NCBI GenBank assembly: GCA_045597125.1 | Contig: JAZODR010000006.1 | Coordinates: 1 to 45,221 of the forward strand | Length of the DNA stretch: 45,221 nucleotides | DNA from: RGIG5579 sp045597125 | GTDB lineage: Bacteria > Bacillota > Clostridia > Oscillospirales > SIG627 | Reading direction: 5' to 3' | Shown here: positions 14,087-23,058 of the stretch, in pieces | Layout of the letters: each line of letters begins with the position of its first letter | How positions within the stretch are numbered: position 1 is the first letter of the stretch | The notes under the pieces: model-generated | The model's database searches: none | The model's input: only the letters and a program-made list of their open reading frames with translations | Told to the model about the DNA's origin: nothing | Program-made: the position numbers and the translations under genes

Positions 14087-15355
14087 TTGGATATAAATAA
14101 ATTACTCGCCGGTGTTAATTGCGCTTGTGGGAAAACACATACTTGTGATATTAAATATGTATATATCGAGAAAAATGCAACCGAAAGGCTAAAAGAAATA
14201 TGCCGCGGCAATCATAACATTCTAATCGTTGCCGATCAAAACACCTATGCTGTCGCAGGAGAAGAAACCATAGCTGCACTGCAGGATAAGCATATTAAAA
14301 AAGTCATCTTCAGCGGCGCAGAAATACTTGTACCTAACGAAACGGCGATAGCAGAAGTCACCGAAAATCTTGAAAACATTGATTTGATCATCGGTATCGG
14401 ATCGGGTGTTATTCAGGATTTGTGCAAATATGTTTCTTTTTATAATAAAACACCATACATCATTGTAGCTACCGCACCCTCTATGGATGGCTATGCTTCC
14501 AACGGTGCGGCAATGATAACAAATGGTATGAAGGTTACTTACCCCGTAGGACTTCCCACAGCCATTATTGCTGATACTGCTGTTTTAGCCAACGCGCCTA
14601 TGGATATGTTAAAAGCGGGTTACGGTGATATTATCGGGAAATTTTCGGCGCTGAACGATTGGAAATTGAGTCACTGTGTAAACGACGAATTTTTTTGTGA
14701 GTATATCTACGATTTAACCTGCGATCAAATAAAAAGAACCCTTGCTCTGGCTCAAGGGATTCTCAAAAGAGATGAAGAAAGCATCAAGGCTTTGATGGAA
14801 GCGTTAGTGGTTATCGGCATTTTAATGAGCTTTGCCGGATCTTCGCGCCCTGCATCGGGCAGCGAACACCATCTATCGCACTTTTTTGAAATAACGGGAA
14901 TTCTTACCCAAAGCGCTTATTTTCCCCATGGAATAGACGTTGCGTATTCGACGGTGATTACAGCAAAACTGCGTGAAAAACTTTTGGAAAAACCGTTTCC
15001 TCAAACACTGTACCGCCCAAACATCAACGAATATACCAAAAAAATGCAATGTCTTTATAAATCTTCAGCGAAGGGCTGTATAGAATTGCAAGAAAAAATG
15101 GGCCGTTATAAAAATAACAATGCCCAAATGTATTTAAGCAAAGAAATCCAAATTAGGCAAATTCTTGCAGAAATGCCCACCGCCGAGGAAATAGAAAAAA
15201 TGCTTTCTCTTGTAAATCTTGATATTAAAGAATTTTATGCTCTTTACGGCGAAGAAAAAATTAACGACGCGAATCTTTATGCTAAAGATTTGAAGGACAG
15301 ATATACGGTTCTTTGGATGTATTACGATTTTTTAGGGGGAGAAGCAAATGTATAA
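14087..15355 (+). CDS. sn-Glycerol-1-phosphate dehydrogenase (AraM/EgsA-like)
   Basis: This 422-aa iron-type alcohol dehydrogenase matches the bacterial G1PDH (AraM) family: IIGIGSGVIQDLCKY for NAD, TAPSMDGYASNGAA, and metal ligands in AGYGDIIGK, SGSEHHLSHFFE and YFPHGIDV. G1PDH reduces dihydroxyacetone phosphate to sn-glycerol-1-phosphate. I chose TTG 14087 because AAAGGGGG lies 7 bp upstream and this was the only arrangement before the 31-bp duplication. ATG 14060, in the same frame, would add nine residues using the first copy of the ribosome site. The downstream HAD gene overlaps it by 8 bp, so the two are translationally coupled. Confidence 0.88.
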   Translation: MDINKLLAGVNCACGKTHTCDIKYVYIEKNATERLKEICRGNHNILIVADQNTYAVAGEETIAALQDKHIKKVIFSGAEILVPNETAIAEVTENLENIDLIIGIGSGVIQDLCKYVSFYNKTPYIIVATAPSMDGYASNGAAMITNGMKVTYPVGLPTAIIADTAVLANAPMDMLKAGYGDIIGKFSALNDWKLSHCVNDEFFCEYIYDLTCDQIKRTLALAQGILKRDEESIKALMEALVVIGILMSFAGSSRPASGSEHHLSHFFEITGILTQSAYFPHGIDVAYSTVITAKLREKLLEKPFPQTLYRPNINEYTKKMQCLYKSSAKGCIELQEKMGRYKNNNAQMYLSKEIQIRQILAEMPTAEEIEKMLSLVNLDIKEFYALYGEEKINDANLYAKDLKDRYTVLWMYYDFLGGEANV

Positions 15356-16070
15356 TAATATTAAGGTTATTGCAATGGATTTGGACGGCACTTTAACCCA
15401 ACATAAAACACCATTAAGCCGTGAACACAGAGCAGTTCTTACGGAACTTTCAAAGAAATATAAATTGCTAATGGTTGGTGCGGGGCAGGTTATGCGAATT
15501 TTTAACCAACTTGAAGCTTTTCCCATTGACATTATCGGCAATTACGGTATGCAATATGGCGTTTATAACGTTGATACCAATAATATCAGAATTTTAAGAG
15601 ATGTTAATGCCAGTTGCGACAAACAGCAGATAACCCAAAAAATAAACACATTAAGAGAAAGATACGGATATACCGAATATGCGGGAGAAACGGTGGAGTT
15701 TCATCCGTCGGGTTGTGTAACATTCCCCATTCTCGGTACAAAAGCAAAACAAGAGGACAAACTTTCTTTCGATCCTGATAGAGCAAAAAGGCGTAAAATT
15801 TATGATGATGTAGTAAACACTTTTAGCGATTACTGTGTGTTTGTGGGCGGTTCATCCTCTTTTGATATGGCACCAAAGCCGTACAATAAATATTATGCGC
15901 TTGATCTTTACTGCAAAGAAAACGGAATAGAACATGACCAAGTAGTGTATATTGGTGACGATTATGGACTTGGTGGCAATGACGAATCGGTATATAAGTC
16001 AGATTTTCATTTCATTACTATAGATAATTATTTGGATTTTCCTGCGAAGGTTGAAATGTTACTAAAATAG
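15348..16070 (+). CDS. HAD-superfamily phosphatase (phosphomannomutase-like, type IIB)
   Basis: This 240-aa protein starts with the HAD nucleophile motif IAMDLDGTLT. It has a cap region, GNYGMQYGVYN, a FPILG segment and the C-terminal metal motif YIGDDYGLGGNDESVY, which resembles eukaryotic phosphomannomutases (GDKT..GGND). A sugar or polyol phosphatase role is likely. Overlapping the dehydrogenase by 8 bp, it may dephosphorylate glycerol-1-phosphate or a related product, which is inference. A hairpin follows the stop by 8 bp. Confidence 0.88.
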   Translation: MYNNIKVIAMDLDGTLTQHKTPLSREHRAVLTELSKKYKLLMVGAGQVMRIFNQLEAFPIDIIGNYGMQYGVYNVDTNNIRILRDVNASCDKQQITQKINTLRERYGYTEYAGETVEFHPSGCVTFPILGTKAKQEDKLSFDPDRAKRRKIYDDVVNTFSDYCVFVGGSSSFDMAPKPYNKYYALDLYCKENGIEHDQVVYIGDDYGLGGNDESVYKSDFHFITIDNYLDFPAKVEMLLK

Positions 16071-16078
16071 AACATAAT

Positions 16079-16107
16079 AAAAGCGAGGTGAATTTCACCT
16101 CGCTTTT
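16079..16107. repeat. Palindromic hairpin, copy 7
   Basis: Arms AAAAGCGAGGTGAA and TTCACCTCGCTTTT between convergent genes; its last bases touch the stop codon of the minus-strand gene. It lacks the GCTATG flank present elsewhere, consistent with it being the right-hand end of the island. Confidence 0.85.
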
Positions 16108-16831
16108 ATTCTCCTAAGCGGATATTGATGCCGCCGGAGTTGGAGTCGCTATCGGAGATTTTGAGATAGGGCGATAGTGCTTGTGCAGTGTTAATGATGG
16201 GCATAGACTGAATATACACCTTGCCGGGGCCGGTGATGCGGGTGTGAAAAAGACCTTCGCCACCAAAAAAGACGTTCTTGGCGCCTTTGACGGTATCAAT
16301 GTCCATGGTGCAGCTTTCGCTCATAGCGGCCAGATAGCCGGTGTCAACTACGATACTCTGACCGGGTGTAAGATCATATTCCTTGCAGTATCCGTCAATC
16401 TCTAGGAATACAAGGCCGCTGCCCGTGATTTGCTGCATAATAAAGCCTTCTCCGCCGAAGAAGCCTTTTCCCAGTTTCTTTTGGAAATAAAGCGACAATT
16501 CCAAGCCCTTTTCCATAGCCAAAAAGCCGCGCTTTTGCACGATGATGCCGTTTCCGGGTGTTACTTGATACGGAATGATACTGCCGGGAAAAGTGGAGGC
16601 AAAGGCAATCATACCTGAGCCGCCTTGCGCGGTGTACTCATTCATAAAGATGGATTCCCCGGAAAATAATCTGCCGAAGACTTTTTTCAGTCCGCCGCCG
16701 GTGTTGGTGTCCATTTTCATGTTGGGTGACATCCAGCTCATAGCGCCGCTTTGTGTGCAAAGAGTTTGACCTGCTTCGGGATAGCAGATGACTACCGGCA
16801 GATTGCCACCTTCAATTTCATATCTAATCAT
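16106..16831 (-). CDS. TIGR00266/AIM24-family protein
   Basis: This 241-aa protein has the Gly-rich beta-sandwich repeats of the TIGR00266 (AIM24-like) family, with GGLKKVFGRLFSGESIFMNEY, GKGFFGGEGFIMQQITGSG and FFGGEGLFHTRITGPG. The biochemical role is not known; in bacteria it is a cytoplasmic trimeric scaffold-like protein. ATG 16831 follows AGAAAGGAAAAAAAT; an upstream in-frame ATG at 16912 would span its own promoter. Likely the first core gene right of the island. Confidence 0.9.
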   Translation of the reverse strand: MIRYEIEGGNLPVVICYPEAGQTLCTQSGAMSWMSPNMKMDTNTGGGLKKVFGRLFSGESIFMNEYTAQGGSGMIAFASTFPGSIIPYQVTPGNGIIVQKRGFLAMEKGLELSLYFQKKLGKGFFGGEGFIMQQITGSGLVFLEIDGYCKEYDLTPGQSIVVDTGYLAAMSESCTMDIDTVKGAKNVFFGGEGLFHTRITGPGKVYIQSMPIINTAQALSPYLKISDSDSNSGGINIRLGE

Positions 16832-16874
16832 ATTTTTTTCCTTTCTTAGAAAAAGTGTGTAAATCGTATATATT

Positions 16875-16903
16875 ATTATACATTGGTTTTGCGAATAACG
16901 CAA
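16875..16903 (-). promoter_or_regulatory. Promoter of the AIM24-family gene
   Basis: Minus strand TTGCGT (16898-16903), 17 bp, TATAAT (16875-16880), 44 bp from the ATG. Confidence 0.65.
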
Positions 16904-16915
16904 GAGGAACAAAAC

Positions 16916-16944
16916 TTGACATTTTCCGAGTTTTATTGTATCAT
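16916..16944 (+). promoter_or_regulatory. Promoter of the 74-aa membrane protein gene
   Basis: TTGACA (16916-16921), 17 bp, TATCAT (16939-16944). GTATCAT (16938-16944) and ATGATAC (16956-16962) form an inverted repeat over the -10 and start region, a possible operator. Confidence 0.65.
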
Positions 16945-16995
16945 TTTTTCGGATGATGATACAATCATTATCTAATTTGTTAAGGGGGTGTTTTT

Positions 16996-17220
16996 ATGAG
17001 TAAAAACATCGTTCGCTTCTTACTTACATTTATATTCGGATGGATCGGAAGTGTAATCATCAATCATTCAAATCTTCGTCCGGAAGGATATAAATGCCGC
17101 ACAGGCGCTTACTTCTGGCTTAACGGATTAACTTTGGGTATCTATCCGATGGTTGCCAGCATTTGCAACATTTCCTTTACTGACGGTGAAAAAAATATCG
17201 GCTACAAAATGAAGAAATAA
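16996..17220 (+). CDS. Small membrane protein (TM2-like)
   Basis: This 74-aa protein starts MSKNIVRFLLTFIFGWIGSV with one hydrophobic helix, a short positive loop (RPEGYKCRT), a second hydrophobic stretch (AYFWLNGLTLGIYPMVASI) and a Lys-rich end. The layout FGWIG...H.F resembles TM2-domain proteins of unknown role. Ribosome site AAGGGGGTG precedes ATG 16996, and a strong terminator follows directly, so it is a single-gene unit. Confidence 0.85.
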   Translation: MSKNIVRFLLTFIFGWIGSVIINHSNLRPEGYKCRTGAYFWLNGLTLGIYPMVASICNISFTDGEKNIGYKMKK

Positions 17221-17260
17221 AAAAATACGCCTCCAAAGTTTACTTTGGAGGCGTATTTTT
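17221..17260. terminator. Bidirectional terminator
   Basis: Arms AAAAATACGCCTCCAAAGT (17221-17239) and its complement to 17260, with a T-run on the plus strand and one on the minus strand. It ends the small membrane gene and the rsgA operon. Confidence 0.92.
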
Positions 17261-18216
17261 TATCTTCGTGTTTTCTTTTTATCCAGTTCCCAGGATTTTG
17301 TTTTGTTTAGTTCTTTTAAAAGCGCAAGATAGCTTTCGTGACGACTTTTGGCAATGGTTTTGCGTTCTACTGCGGCAAGAATGCTGCAACCGTCTTCGGT
17401 TTGATGGGAGCATTTGGTATATTTGCAAGTTCCTAAGAGAGGCTCAAATTCGGGAAAGGAAAATGCCAGATCCTCTTTTTCCATAAAGAAAAAACGGTCA
17501 AAATCCAAAAGGGAAAAGCCGGGAGTATCGGCTACGTAGATGGGATCGTCCCGATGCAAGAGGGAGGAAATATCGTAAAGCGTACTTTGGCGGGTGGTAT
17601 GTTTACCGCGCTGATTTTTTTCGCTCAAGGTACCTGTTTGGGCGGAAAGAAAGGGGAAGAGGGTATTGATGAGAGTGGATTTTCCCACACCGCTGGCACC
17701 TGCTAAGGCGCAGATTGTCCCTTGAATACAGGGATAAAGAAGTCGCCGGGTTTCCTCTTCTTCCAGGTTGGAAACGGCAAAGGCCAAAAAGCCCGCATTT
17801 TGATACAGAGAGCAAAGCTCTTGTGCGCGGATGGGATCCAATTCCTTTTTCGTAAATACCAGAACCGTTTCAATATTGTTGTGACGGGTAATGGCAAGAA
17901 GTTTATCAATGGAAAGGAGAACGGGATCGGGTTCTTTTACCGCTGTCACCAAAAACAGGGTATCCAGATTGGCAAGGGGTGGGCGAATCAAAACATTTTT
18001 CCGCGGAAGAATCTCGGTGATGATGCCCCTCGCACCTTTTTCCTTCTCTTTGTTTCCGATTTTTTCTTCCGTGTCGATGGTTACCAAATCTCCCGCTACC
18101 GGACTGATTCCGTTTCTGCGAAAAGAGCCTTTGGCAAAGCAGAGCATGGAATCGTTTTTTGTTTTTACGGTATAAAGTCCACCGCTAAGACTCAGGATTC
18201 TGCCTGTTTCTTTCAT
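17260..18216 (-). CDS. rsgA: Ribosome small subunit-dependent GTPase A
   Basis: This 318-aa circularly permuted GTPase assists late 30S maturation. It has an OB-fold N-terminus with SGGLYTVKT, then the G4 motif VFTKKELD before the P-loop GASGVGKSTL, the switch region RGKHTTRQST, DTPGFS, and a C-terminal zinc cluster (CKYTKCSHQTEDGC). The permuted order G4-G1-G3 is diagnostic. It overlaps prkC by 4 bp. The C-terminus carries an unusually Lys/Arg-rich tail (DKKKTRR). Confidence 0.95.
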   Translation of the reverse strand: MKETGRILSLSGGLYTVKTKNDSMLCFAKGSFRRNGISPVAGDLVTIDTEEKIGNKEKEKGARGIITEILPRKNVLIRPPLANLDTLFLVTAVKEPDPVLLSIDKLLAITRHNNIETVLVFTKKELDPIRAQELCSLYQNAGFLAFAVSNLEEEETRRLLYPCIQGTICALAGASGVGKSTLINTLFPFLSAQTGTLSEKNQRGKHTTRQSTLYDISSLLHRDDPIYVADTPGFSLLDFDRFFFMEKEDLAFSFPEFEPLLGTCKYTKCSHQTEDGCSILAAVERKTIAKSRHESYLALLKELNKTKSWELDKKKTRR

Positions 18217-19916
18217 AACTGGGGAACAGGACCAAGGCTGATGACTAAATCTACTTCGGTGTACTTTTGCGCGGTGGACGTGCCGGGGGCAATGCCCTGA
18301 CTGATTACCTTTCCTTCGGGAACGCTGTCGGAATGCTCAAAGGTAATGGTTCCTACCAAGAAATTGGCATTGAAAATCTTTCGTTTGGCATCGCCGGAAT
18401 TCATCCCTCTTACGTCAATCATCTTGGCATAAGAGGTTTCCATTCCTTTGGACACGTAAAGGGTTACGGTATCGCCGTTGTTGATTACCGTGCCGGCCTC
18501 GGGGGAGGTGGAGATGATATATCCGGTAATGACCTGGGCGTCATTCTTTTCTTCGATGGCAACCACTGCGCCCAGCTCTTCCAGCTGAATCTGTATCTTG
18601 CGATGCTCTTGATTGGCGTAATCGGCAAGTTCAAAGCTTTTTTTGCCCATAGAGACTTGAACATTGACTTCCGTCTTGTGGCGCTGAGAGGCAATTTTTC
18701 TTGTTTGACCGCCTTTGGGGTTTTGGGAAACGATTTGACCGGGGGCGTAAATATCGTTGTGAATCTCTTCCACGATCAGTTCGATGTTCTGTTCGTCAAG
18801 CTCTGCTTTCAGTTCATCCGTAATCTCTTGGCTTACCAGGTCGGGAATGGGAATGACCAAAGAGTTGTCATCACTGGTCATACGAATCAGAGAGGACAGC
18901 AGTATAATACCTGCAATGGTAAGAACGAAGAGAAAGGCGGAGGTAACCCCTAAAATAATGGGGAAAAGGGTGCGGGGAGAGGGTTTGTTTTTCATCAGTT
19001 TCTTCTCCATCGGTTCTTTTACAGAAGTATTTTGAACTGCGCTTGCCGGACTTTCCTCAAATACCACCGTTTTATCTCTGCGGATGATGTCACAGGCGCG
19101 AAGCATGGATTTTGCACTGCGGAAACGGTTTTGAGGCTCTTTGTTTAGGGCGCGGAGAATAATCTGTTCAAGCCCGCGAGGAATTTGCGGATTGATTTTG
19201 GAGGGACGGGCTGGGGTGGTGTTTACCTGCATCATCGCAATGGAAAGAGGAGTGTCTCCTTCAAAAGGAAGCTTTCCTGTTGCCATTTCGTACAGCATAA
19301 TGCCTACGGAGTATATATCGGAAGAGAAGGTTGTGGTCTTCCCGCTGGCTTGCTCGGGGGAAATGTAGTACACAGTACCCATAGCAACACCGGAATGCCC
19401 CTTTTCGCTATCACTGATCTGGGCAATGCCAAAGTCGGTGACTTTGAGTCTTCCGTTGGATTGCACCATAATGTTCTGTGGCTTGATGTCGCGGTGAACC
19501 ACGCCTTTTTCGTGGGCGTGCTGCAGTGCGGAGAGGATCTGCATGATGAAATCCATAGATTTTTCAAAGCCCAGGGGACCGTTTCTTTTCATATACTCCC
19601 GCAGGGTAATACCATCAATGTATTCCATTACGATGTACTTGCTTTTTCCTGTAAAGGCCACATCGTAAATATCTACGATATGCTCGTTGGAGAGTAGGGC
19701 AATGGCGCGGGATTCATTGACAAATCTGCGGATGGAAGCAGAGTCGTTGCTATGCTTTTCATTGAGCATTTTGATAGCAACGATGCGGTTTTTCACTGTG
19801 TCGTGAGCCTTGAGAACCACTGCCATACCGCCAATTCCCTTAACGCTTAGAATCTCATATCGGTCGTCAATGACCTGGCCTACCAAATGACTGTACTTAT
19901 TCTGGGAAGATTCCAT
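18213..19916 (-). CDS. prkC: Serine/threonine protein kinase with PASTA domains
   Basis: This 567-aa membrane kinase has a eukaryotic-type kinase domain (about 14-275: KGIGGMAVV loop, IAIKML-type Lys in IVAIKML, HRDIKPQNIM, DFGIAQ, SPEQA). A juxtamembrane region follows, one TM helix near 318-345 (LGVTSAFLFVLTIAGIILLSSL), and three extracellular PASTA repeats ending GPVPQL. PrkC senses peptidoglycan fragments and lipid II and controls growth, and spore exit from dormancy in Bacillus. Paired with the phosphatase gene 14 bp upstream. Ribosome site AGGAGAAAAA before ATG 19916. Confidence 0.95.
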   Translation of the reverse strand: MESSQNKYSHLVGQVIDDRYEILSVKGIGGMAVVLKAHDTVKNRIVAIKMLNEKHSNDSASIRRFVNESRAIALLSNEHIVDIYDVAFTGKSKYIVMEYIDGITLREYMKRNGPLGFEKSMDFIMQILSALQHAHEKGVVHRDIKPQNIMVQSNGRLKVTDFGIAQISDSEKGHSGVAMGTVYYISPEQASGKTTTFSSDIYSVGIMLYEMATGKLPFEGDTPLSIAMMQVNTTPARPSKINPQIPRGLEQIILRALNKEPQNRFRSAKSMLRACDIIRRDKTVVFEESPASAVQNTSVKEPMEKKLMKNKPSPRTLFPIILGVTSAFLFVLTIAGIILLSSLIRMTSDDNSLVIPIPDLVSQEITDELKAELDEQNIELIVEEIHNDIYAPGQIVSQNPKGGQTRKIASQRHKTEVNVQVSMGKKSFELADYANQEHRKIQIQLEELGAVVAIEEKNDAQVITGYIISTSPEAGTVINNGDTVTLYVSKGMETSYAKMIDVRGMNSGDAKRKIFNANFLVGTITFEHSDSVPEGKVISQGIAPGTSTAQKYTEVDLVISLGPVPQL

Positions 19917-19930
19917 TTTTTCTCCTTTCC

Positions 19931-20710
19931 TTACAGTTTAATTACTACGGCGGTAATGTTATCTGCGCCACCGCAGTGGTTTGCATATTCAATCAAAAGA
20001 TTTGCCTTTTCCTTACAGCTTCTTCCGCTTTCCAGTGTTTGCAGGAAAAAGTCTTCGTCGTAGTAACCGGAAAGTCCGTCACTACATAGGAGCAAAAAGC
20101 CTTCCCGATAGGGGTATTCTGCAATGTCTGCTTCGATTTTTTCATCTACGCCCAGTGCGCGAAGAATGATATTGCGCTTGGGGTGCGTTTGCGCCTCTTC
20201 CTCTGTGATTTTTCCTTCGTCGATGAGACTTTGCACCAGAGAGTGATCTTTGGTCAATTGGGTGATTTGGCCGTTACAAGCGTAATAAATGCGGCTGTCA
20301 CCGATATTTGCGGTAACGACTCCGCGGGGGGTGATAACGCAAGAGGTTAAAGTGGTACCCATTCCCGAAAGCTCCGGGACACGCTCTGCTTCGGAATAGA
20401 CCTGAGCGTTGGCAAGATCAACGGATTTGGAGATAAAGTCGCTCAGATGGATCTCGGGAAAATCTTCGCAGGGTTCGCCGAATTCGGGGATATCCCCCAA
20501 ATAAACGAAGCTCAGTGCTGAGGAAATATATTTTGCAAGTTTTTTTGTGTAAGTTTCCACGGCAATGGAGCTGGCGATGTTTCCGCCGTTGGCACCGCCC
20601 ATTCCGTCACACACGGTGGCGATGAGCAGATTGCCCGAGGTTTTCAGAAGGTAGGCATCCTGATTGCTGCTGCGGCGGATGCCTTGATCGGTAGAACCGT
20701 AGTATTGCAT
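19931..20710 (-). CDS. stp: PP2C-family protein phosphatase
   Basis: This 259-aa PPM-type phosphatase has the metal motifs RRSSNQDAY, CDGMGGANGGNIAS, GDSRIYY, KDHSLVQ and LLCSDGLSGYY, all in family order. It removes phosphates placed by PrkC, whose gene follows directly. The gene begins 3 bp after rlmN ends, part of one long transcript. Confidence 0.95.
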   Translation of the reverse strand: MQYYGSTDQGIRRSSNQDAYLLKTSGNLLIATVCDGMGGANGGNIASSIAVETYTKKLAKYISSALSFVYLGDIPEFGEPCEDFPEIHLSDFISKSVDLANAQVYSEAERVPELSGMGTTLTSCVITPRGVVTANIGDSRIYYACNGQITQLTKDHSLVQSLIDEGKITEEEAQTHPKRNIILRALGVDEKIEADIAEYPYREGFLLLCSDGLSGYYDEDFFLQTLESGRSCKEKANLLIEYANHCGGADNITAVVIKL

Positions 20711-20713
20711 AAG

Positions 20714-21772
20714 TTACTCCTTTGTAAGGATCTGTTTTTCGCGTCGAAGCTGTCCGCAGGCAGCTTCAATATCCGTGCCTAAGGTGCGGCGAACGGTAAC
20801 CCCAAGGCCGCCTTTTTCAAGCACTTTGACAAAGTTCTCCATACTTTTTCGGTCGGCGGGGCGGAAATTCGTTTCTTTGGTGGGGTTGACGGGGATGAGA
20901 TTGAGATGGTTCATCCAGCCGCCAAGCAGAGAGATTAGCTCCTTTGCTCGCTCTGCAGTATCGTTTACTCCTGCAATTACTGCGTATTCAAAGGAGATTC
21001 TTCTTCCCGTATGTTCCGTGTATTCTTTGCAAACGCGGATCAGCTGGTCCATCGGATAGGTGCGATTGACGGGCATTAGTTCCGAGCGTAATTGAGAATT
21101 GGAAGCGTGAAGAGAAATGGATAAGGTAAGAGGAATTTCTTCCATCATCAAGCGGCGAATCTGAGGGATTATGCCGCAGGTGGAGAGGGAGATATTTCGG
21201 TATCCGATTCCAAATAGTTTTGGGTGGTTGCAAAGCTTTAAAAAGCGAAGCACATTATCGTAATTGTCCAGTGGCTCGCCGATTCCCATCAGCACCACGT
21301 GCCCGATGCGGAAGTCCTTGTCATCTTTTCGCATATCTCGGGTGATTTCCACCATTTGCAGGAGAATTTCACCTGCAGAAAGATTTCGACAAAAGCCTGC
21401 CTTGGTGGAGGCGCAGAATTGACAGCCCATTTTGCATCCTACTTGAGTGGACAGGCAAACGCTGTAGCCGTGTTTGTAGGAAAGCAGAACGCTTTCCACG
21501 TATTCTCCATCGGGGAGAGTGAATAAGTATTTGCGAGTGGAGTCGATTTTTGAGATTAGTCGCTCCGCTTTTTGCATATTGGAAATGGTAAAAATTTTGG
21601 AAAGCTTTTCTCGATGCGCTTTGGAAAGGTTTGTCATTTCTTCAAAGCTTCTTATGCCTTTTTCCAGCCAAGAAATGATTTGCCCAGCGCGGTAGGATTC
21701 AATTCCGTGTTCTTTCAAAACGGCGGGTAGCTCCTCGGGGAGCATGGACCTCAGGTCAAGTTTTTCATTCAT
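20714..21772 (-). CDS. rlmN: 23S rRNA (adenine2503-C2)/tRNA methyltransferase
   Basis: This 352-aa radical-SAM methyltransferase has an N-terminal helical domain, the cluster motif CKMGCQFCAS, GIGEPLDNYDNVL and the C-terminal catalytic Cys in AACGQLR. It methylates A2503 of 23S rRNA and some tRNAs. ATG 21772 follows GAGAGGTGCTT and overlaps the rsmB stop by 4 bp; a start at 21796 would lie inside rsmB and is less likely. Confidence 0.95.
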   Translation of the reverse strand: MNEKLDLRSMLPEELPAVLKEHGIESYRAGQIISWLEKGIRSFEEMTNLSKAHREKLSKIFTISNMQKAERLISKIDSTRKYLFTLPDGEYVESVLLSYKHGYSVCLSTQVGCKMGCQFCASTKAGFCRNLSAGEILLQMVEITRDMRKDDKDFRIGHVVLMGIGEPLDNYDNVLRFLKLCNHPKLFGIGYRNISLSTCGIIPQIRRLMMEEIPLTLSISLHASNSQLRSELMPVNRTYPMDQLIRVCKEYTEHTGRRISFEYAVIAGVNDTAERAKELISLLGGWMNHLNLIPVNPTKETNFRPADRKSMENFVKVLEKGGLGVTVRRTLGTDIEAACGQLRREKQILTKE

Positions 21773-23058
21773 AAGCACCTCTCTAAAAGGTCGCAAAAGA
21801 AGCCGTCGTTTTCTCCTCCTGCGGGGAAAATGGTTTCTGCTTTGCCAATCCGAACAAATTCGGGGTGATCGCGGAGAAAACCGTTGGTAATATCTTCATT
21901 TTCAGCGGGATTTAAGGTACAGGTAGAATAGACCAATCTACCGCCTTTTTTGGTTGACGCGGCACCCACCTCCAAAATGGCGCGTTGTAACGGGGGTAAG
22001 GCTTCTGCTTCTTCAGGAGATTTATGTCTGATATCCGGTTTTTTGGCAATGGTGCCGTAGCCGGAGCATGGGACGTCGCAAATTACCCGGTCAAAGCTTT
22101 CTTTTAAATCGGCGCGGAGCAAGGAAGAGTCGTTTTGCTCGGCACGGAGGATTTCGATTCCCAGTCGCTTTGCACCCTCGCAAATGAGAGGAAGACGGCT
22201 TTCATATAATTCAAAAGAAAGAATATCACCGTTTCCTTCCATATCCATAGCGGCACCGAAGCTTTTTCCGCCGGGGGAGGCACATAAATCCAGTACCTTA
22301 TCGCCCGGTTTTGCGCCAAGTCTGTCAATGGCATGCTGGGCGGCGGCATCCTGAATAAAAAACAGTCCTTCTTCAAAGCCGTAGAGATCGGTGGGGGACA
22401 AATTTTTATCTACGGTAATGCCGTTTTTGCATAAAGGATTTTGATGAAAGGGGATTTTTTGTTTTGTAAGTTCATCGGCATACTTTTTTACGCTGATCTT
22501 CAAGGTGTTGACTCGAAGTGTCAATGCGGGAGGAGTGTTTTGCGCCTTGAGAATGCTTTCGCATCTGTCTTTTCCATAAGATTCTTGCCAAAGGGTGATC
22601 ATCCATTTGGGATAGCCGTAGCGCAGAGCAAGGCCTTTTTTGCCGGGGATATCTAAATAAGAAAGGATATTCTCTTTGTCAGCAGAAAGTTTTCTGAGTA
22701 TAGCATTGATGTAGGAGACCGCACTGCGACAGACGCTTTTTCCCAATTCCACCGTTTCAAAAATGGCAGCATGGTGAGGGATGCGATCCATATAAAGAAT
22801 TTGGTATGCGCCCAGTTCTAAAAGGCATAAGACCTCCTGTTCCACTTGGTTTAAGGGAATGGAGGAAATGCGGGAGAGCAGATAATCCAGCGTGATTTTC
22901 TTTTCCGTAACGCCCAGGTATAGGCGGGTATATAGAGCTCGTTCCTCGGAGGGAAGCCCCGCTTTTTCCAAGGTAGCGTTGACTTCTAAATTGCTATACT
23001 TTCCATCCCTTGCGCTTTTCATAAGGGAGTGAAAGGCAAGAATGCGGGCAGAGGTCAT
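21769..23058 (-). CDS. rsmB: 16S rRNA (cytosine967-C5)-methyltransferase
   Basis: This 429-aa protein has an N-terminal NusB-like RNA-binding domain (about 1-140) and a Rossmann methyltransferase domain. Visible motifs are DLCASPGGKS for SAM, DVPCSGYGTI and YSTCTLNPAEN with the two catalytic Cys. It overlaps fmt and rlmN by 4 bp each, so translation is coupled. Confidence 0.95.
   Translation of the reverse strand: MTSARILAFHSLMKSARDGKYSNLEVNATLEKAGLPSEERALYTRLYLGVTEKKITLDYLLSRISSIPLNQVEQEVLCLLELGAYQILYMDRIPHHAAIFETVELGKSVCRSAVSYINAILRKLSADKENILSYLDIPGKKGLALRYGYPKWMITLWQESYGKDRCESILKAQNTPPALTLRVNTLKISVKKYADELTKQKIPFHQNPLCKNGITVDKNLSPTDLYGFEEGLFFIQDAAAQHAIDRLGAKPGDKVLDLCASPGGKSFGAAMDMEGNGDILSFELYESRLPLICEGAKRLGIEILRAEQNDSSLLRADLKESFDRVICDVPCSGYGTIAKKPDIRHKSPEEAEALPPLQRAILEVGAASTKKGGRLVYSTCTLNPAENEDITNGFLRDHPEFVRIGKAETIFPAGGENDGFFCDLLERCL

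Noticed and set aside
1310..16107. CRISPR array
   Set aside because: The repeats are palindromes hundreds to thousands of bases apart with genes between, not short evenly spaced repeats, and no cas gene is present.
18267..18953. 228-codon plus-strand open frame opposite prkC
   Set aside because: It lies fully antisense to the PASTA part of prkC, has no ribosome site and no recognisable domain; prkC is clearly the real gene.
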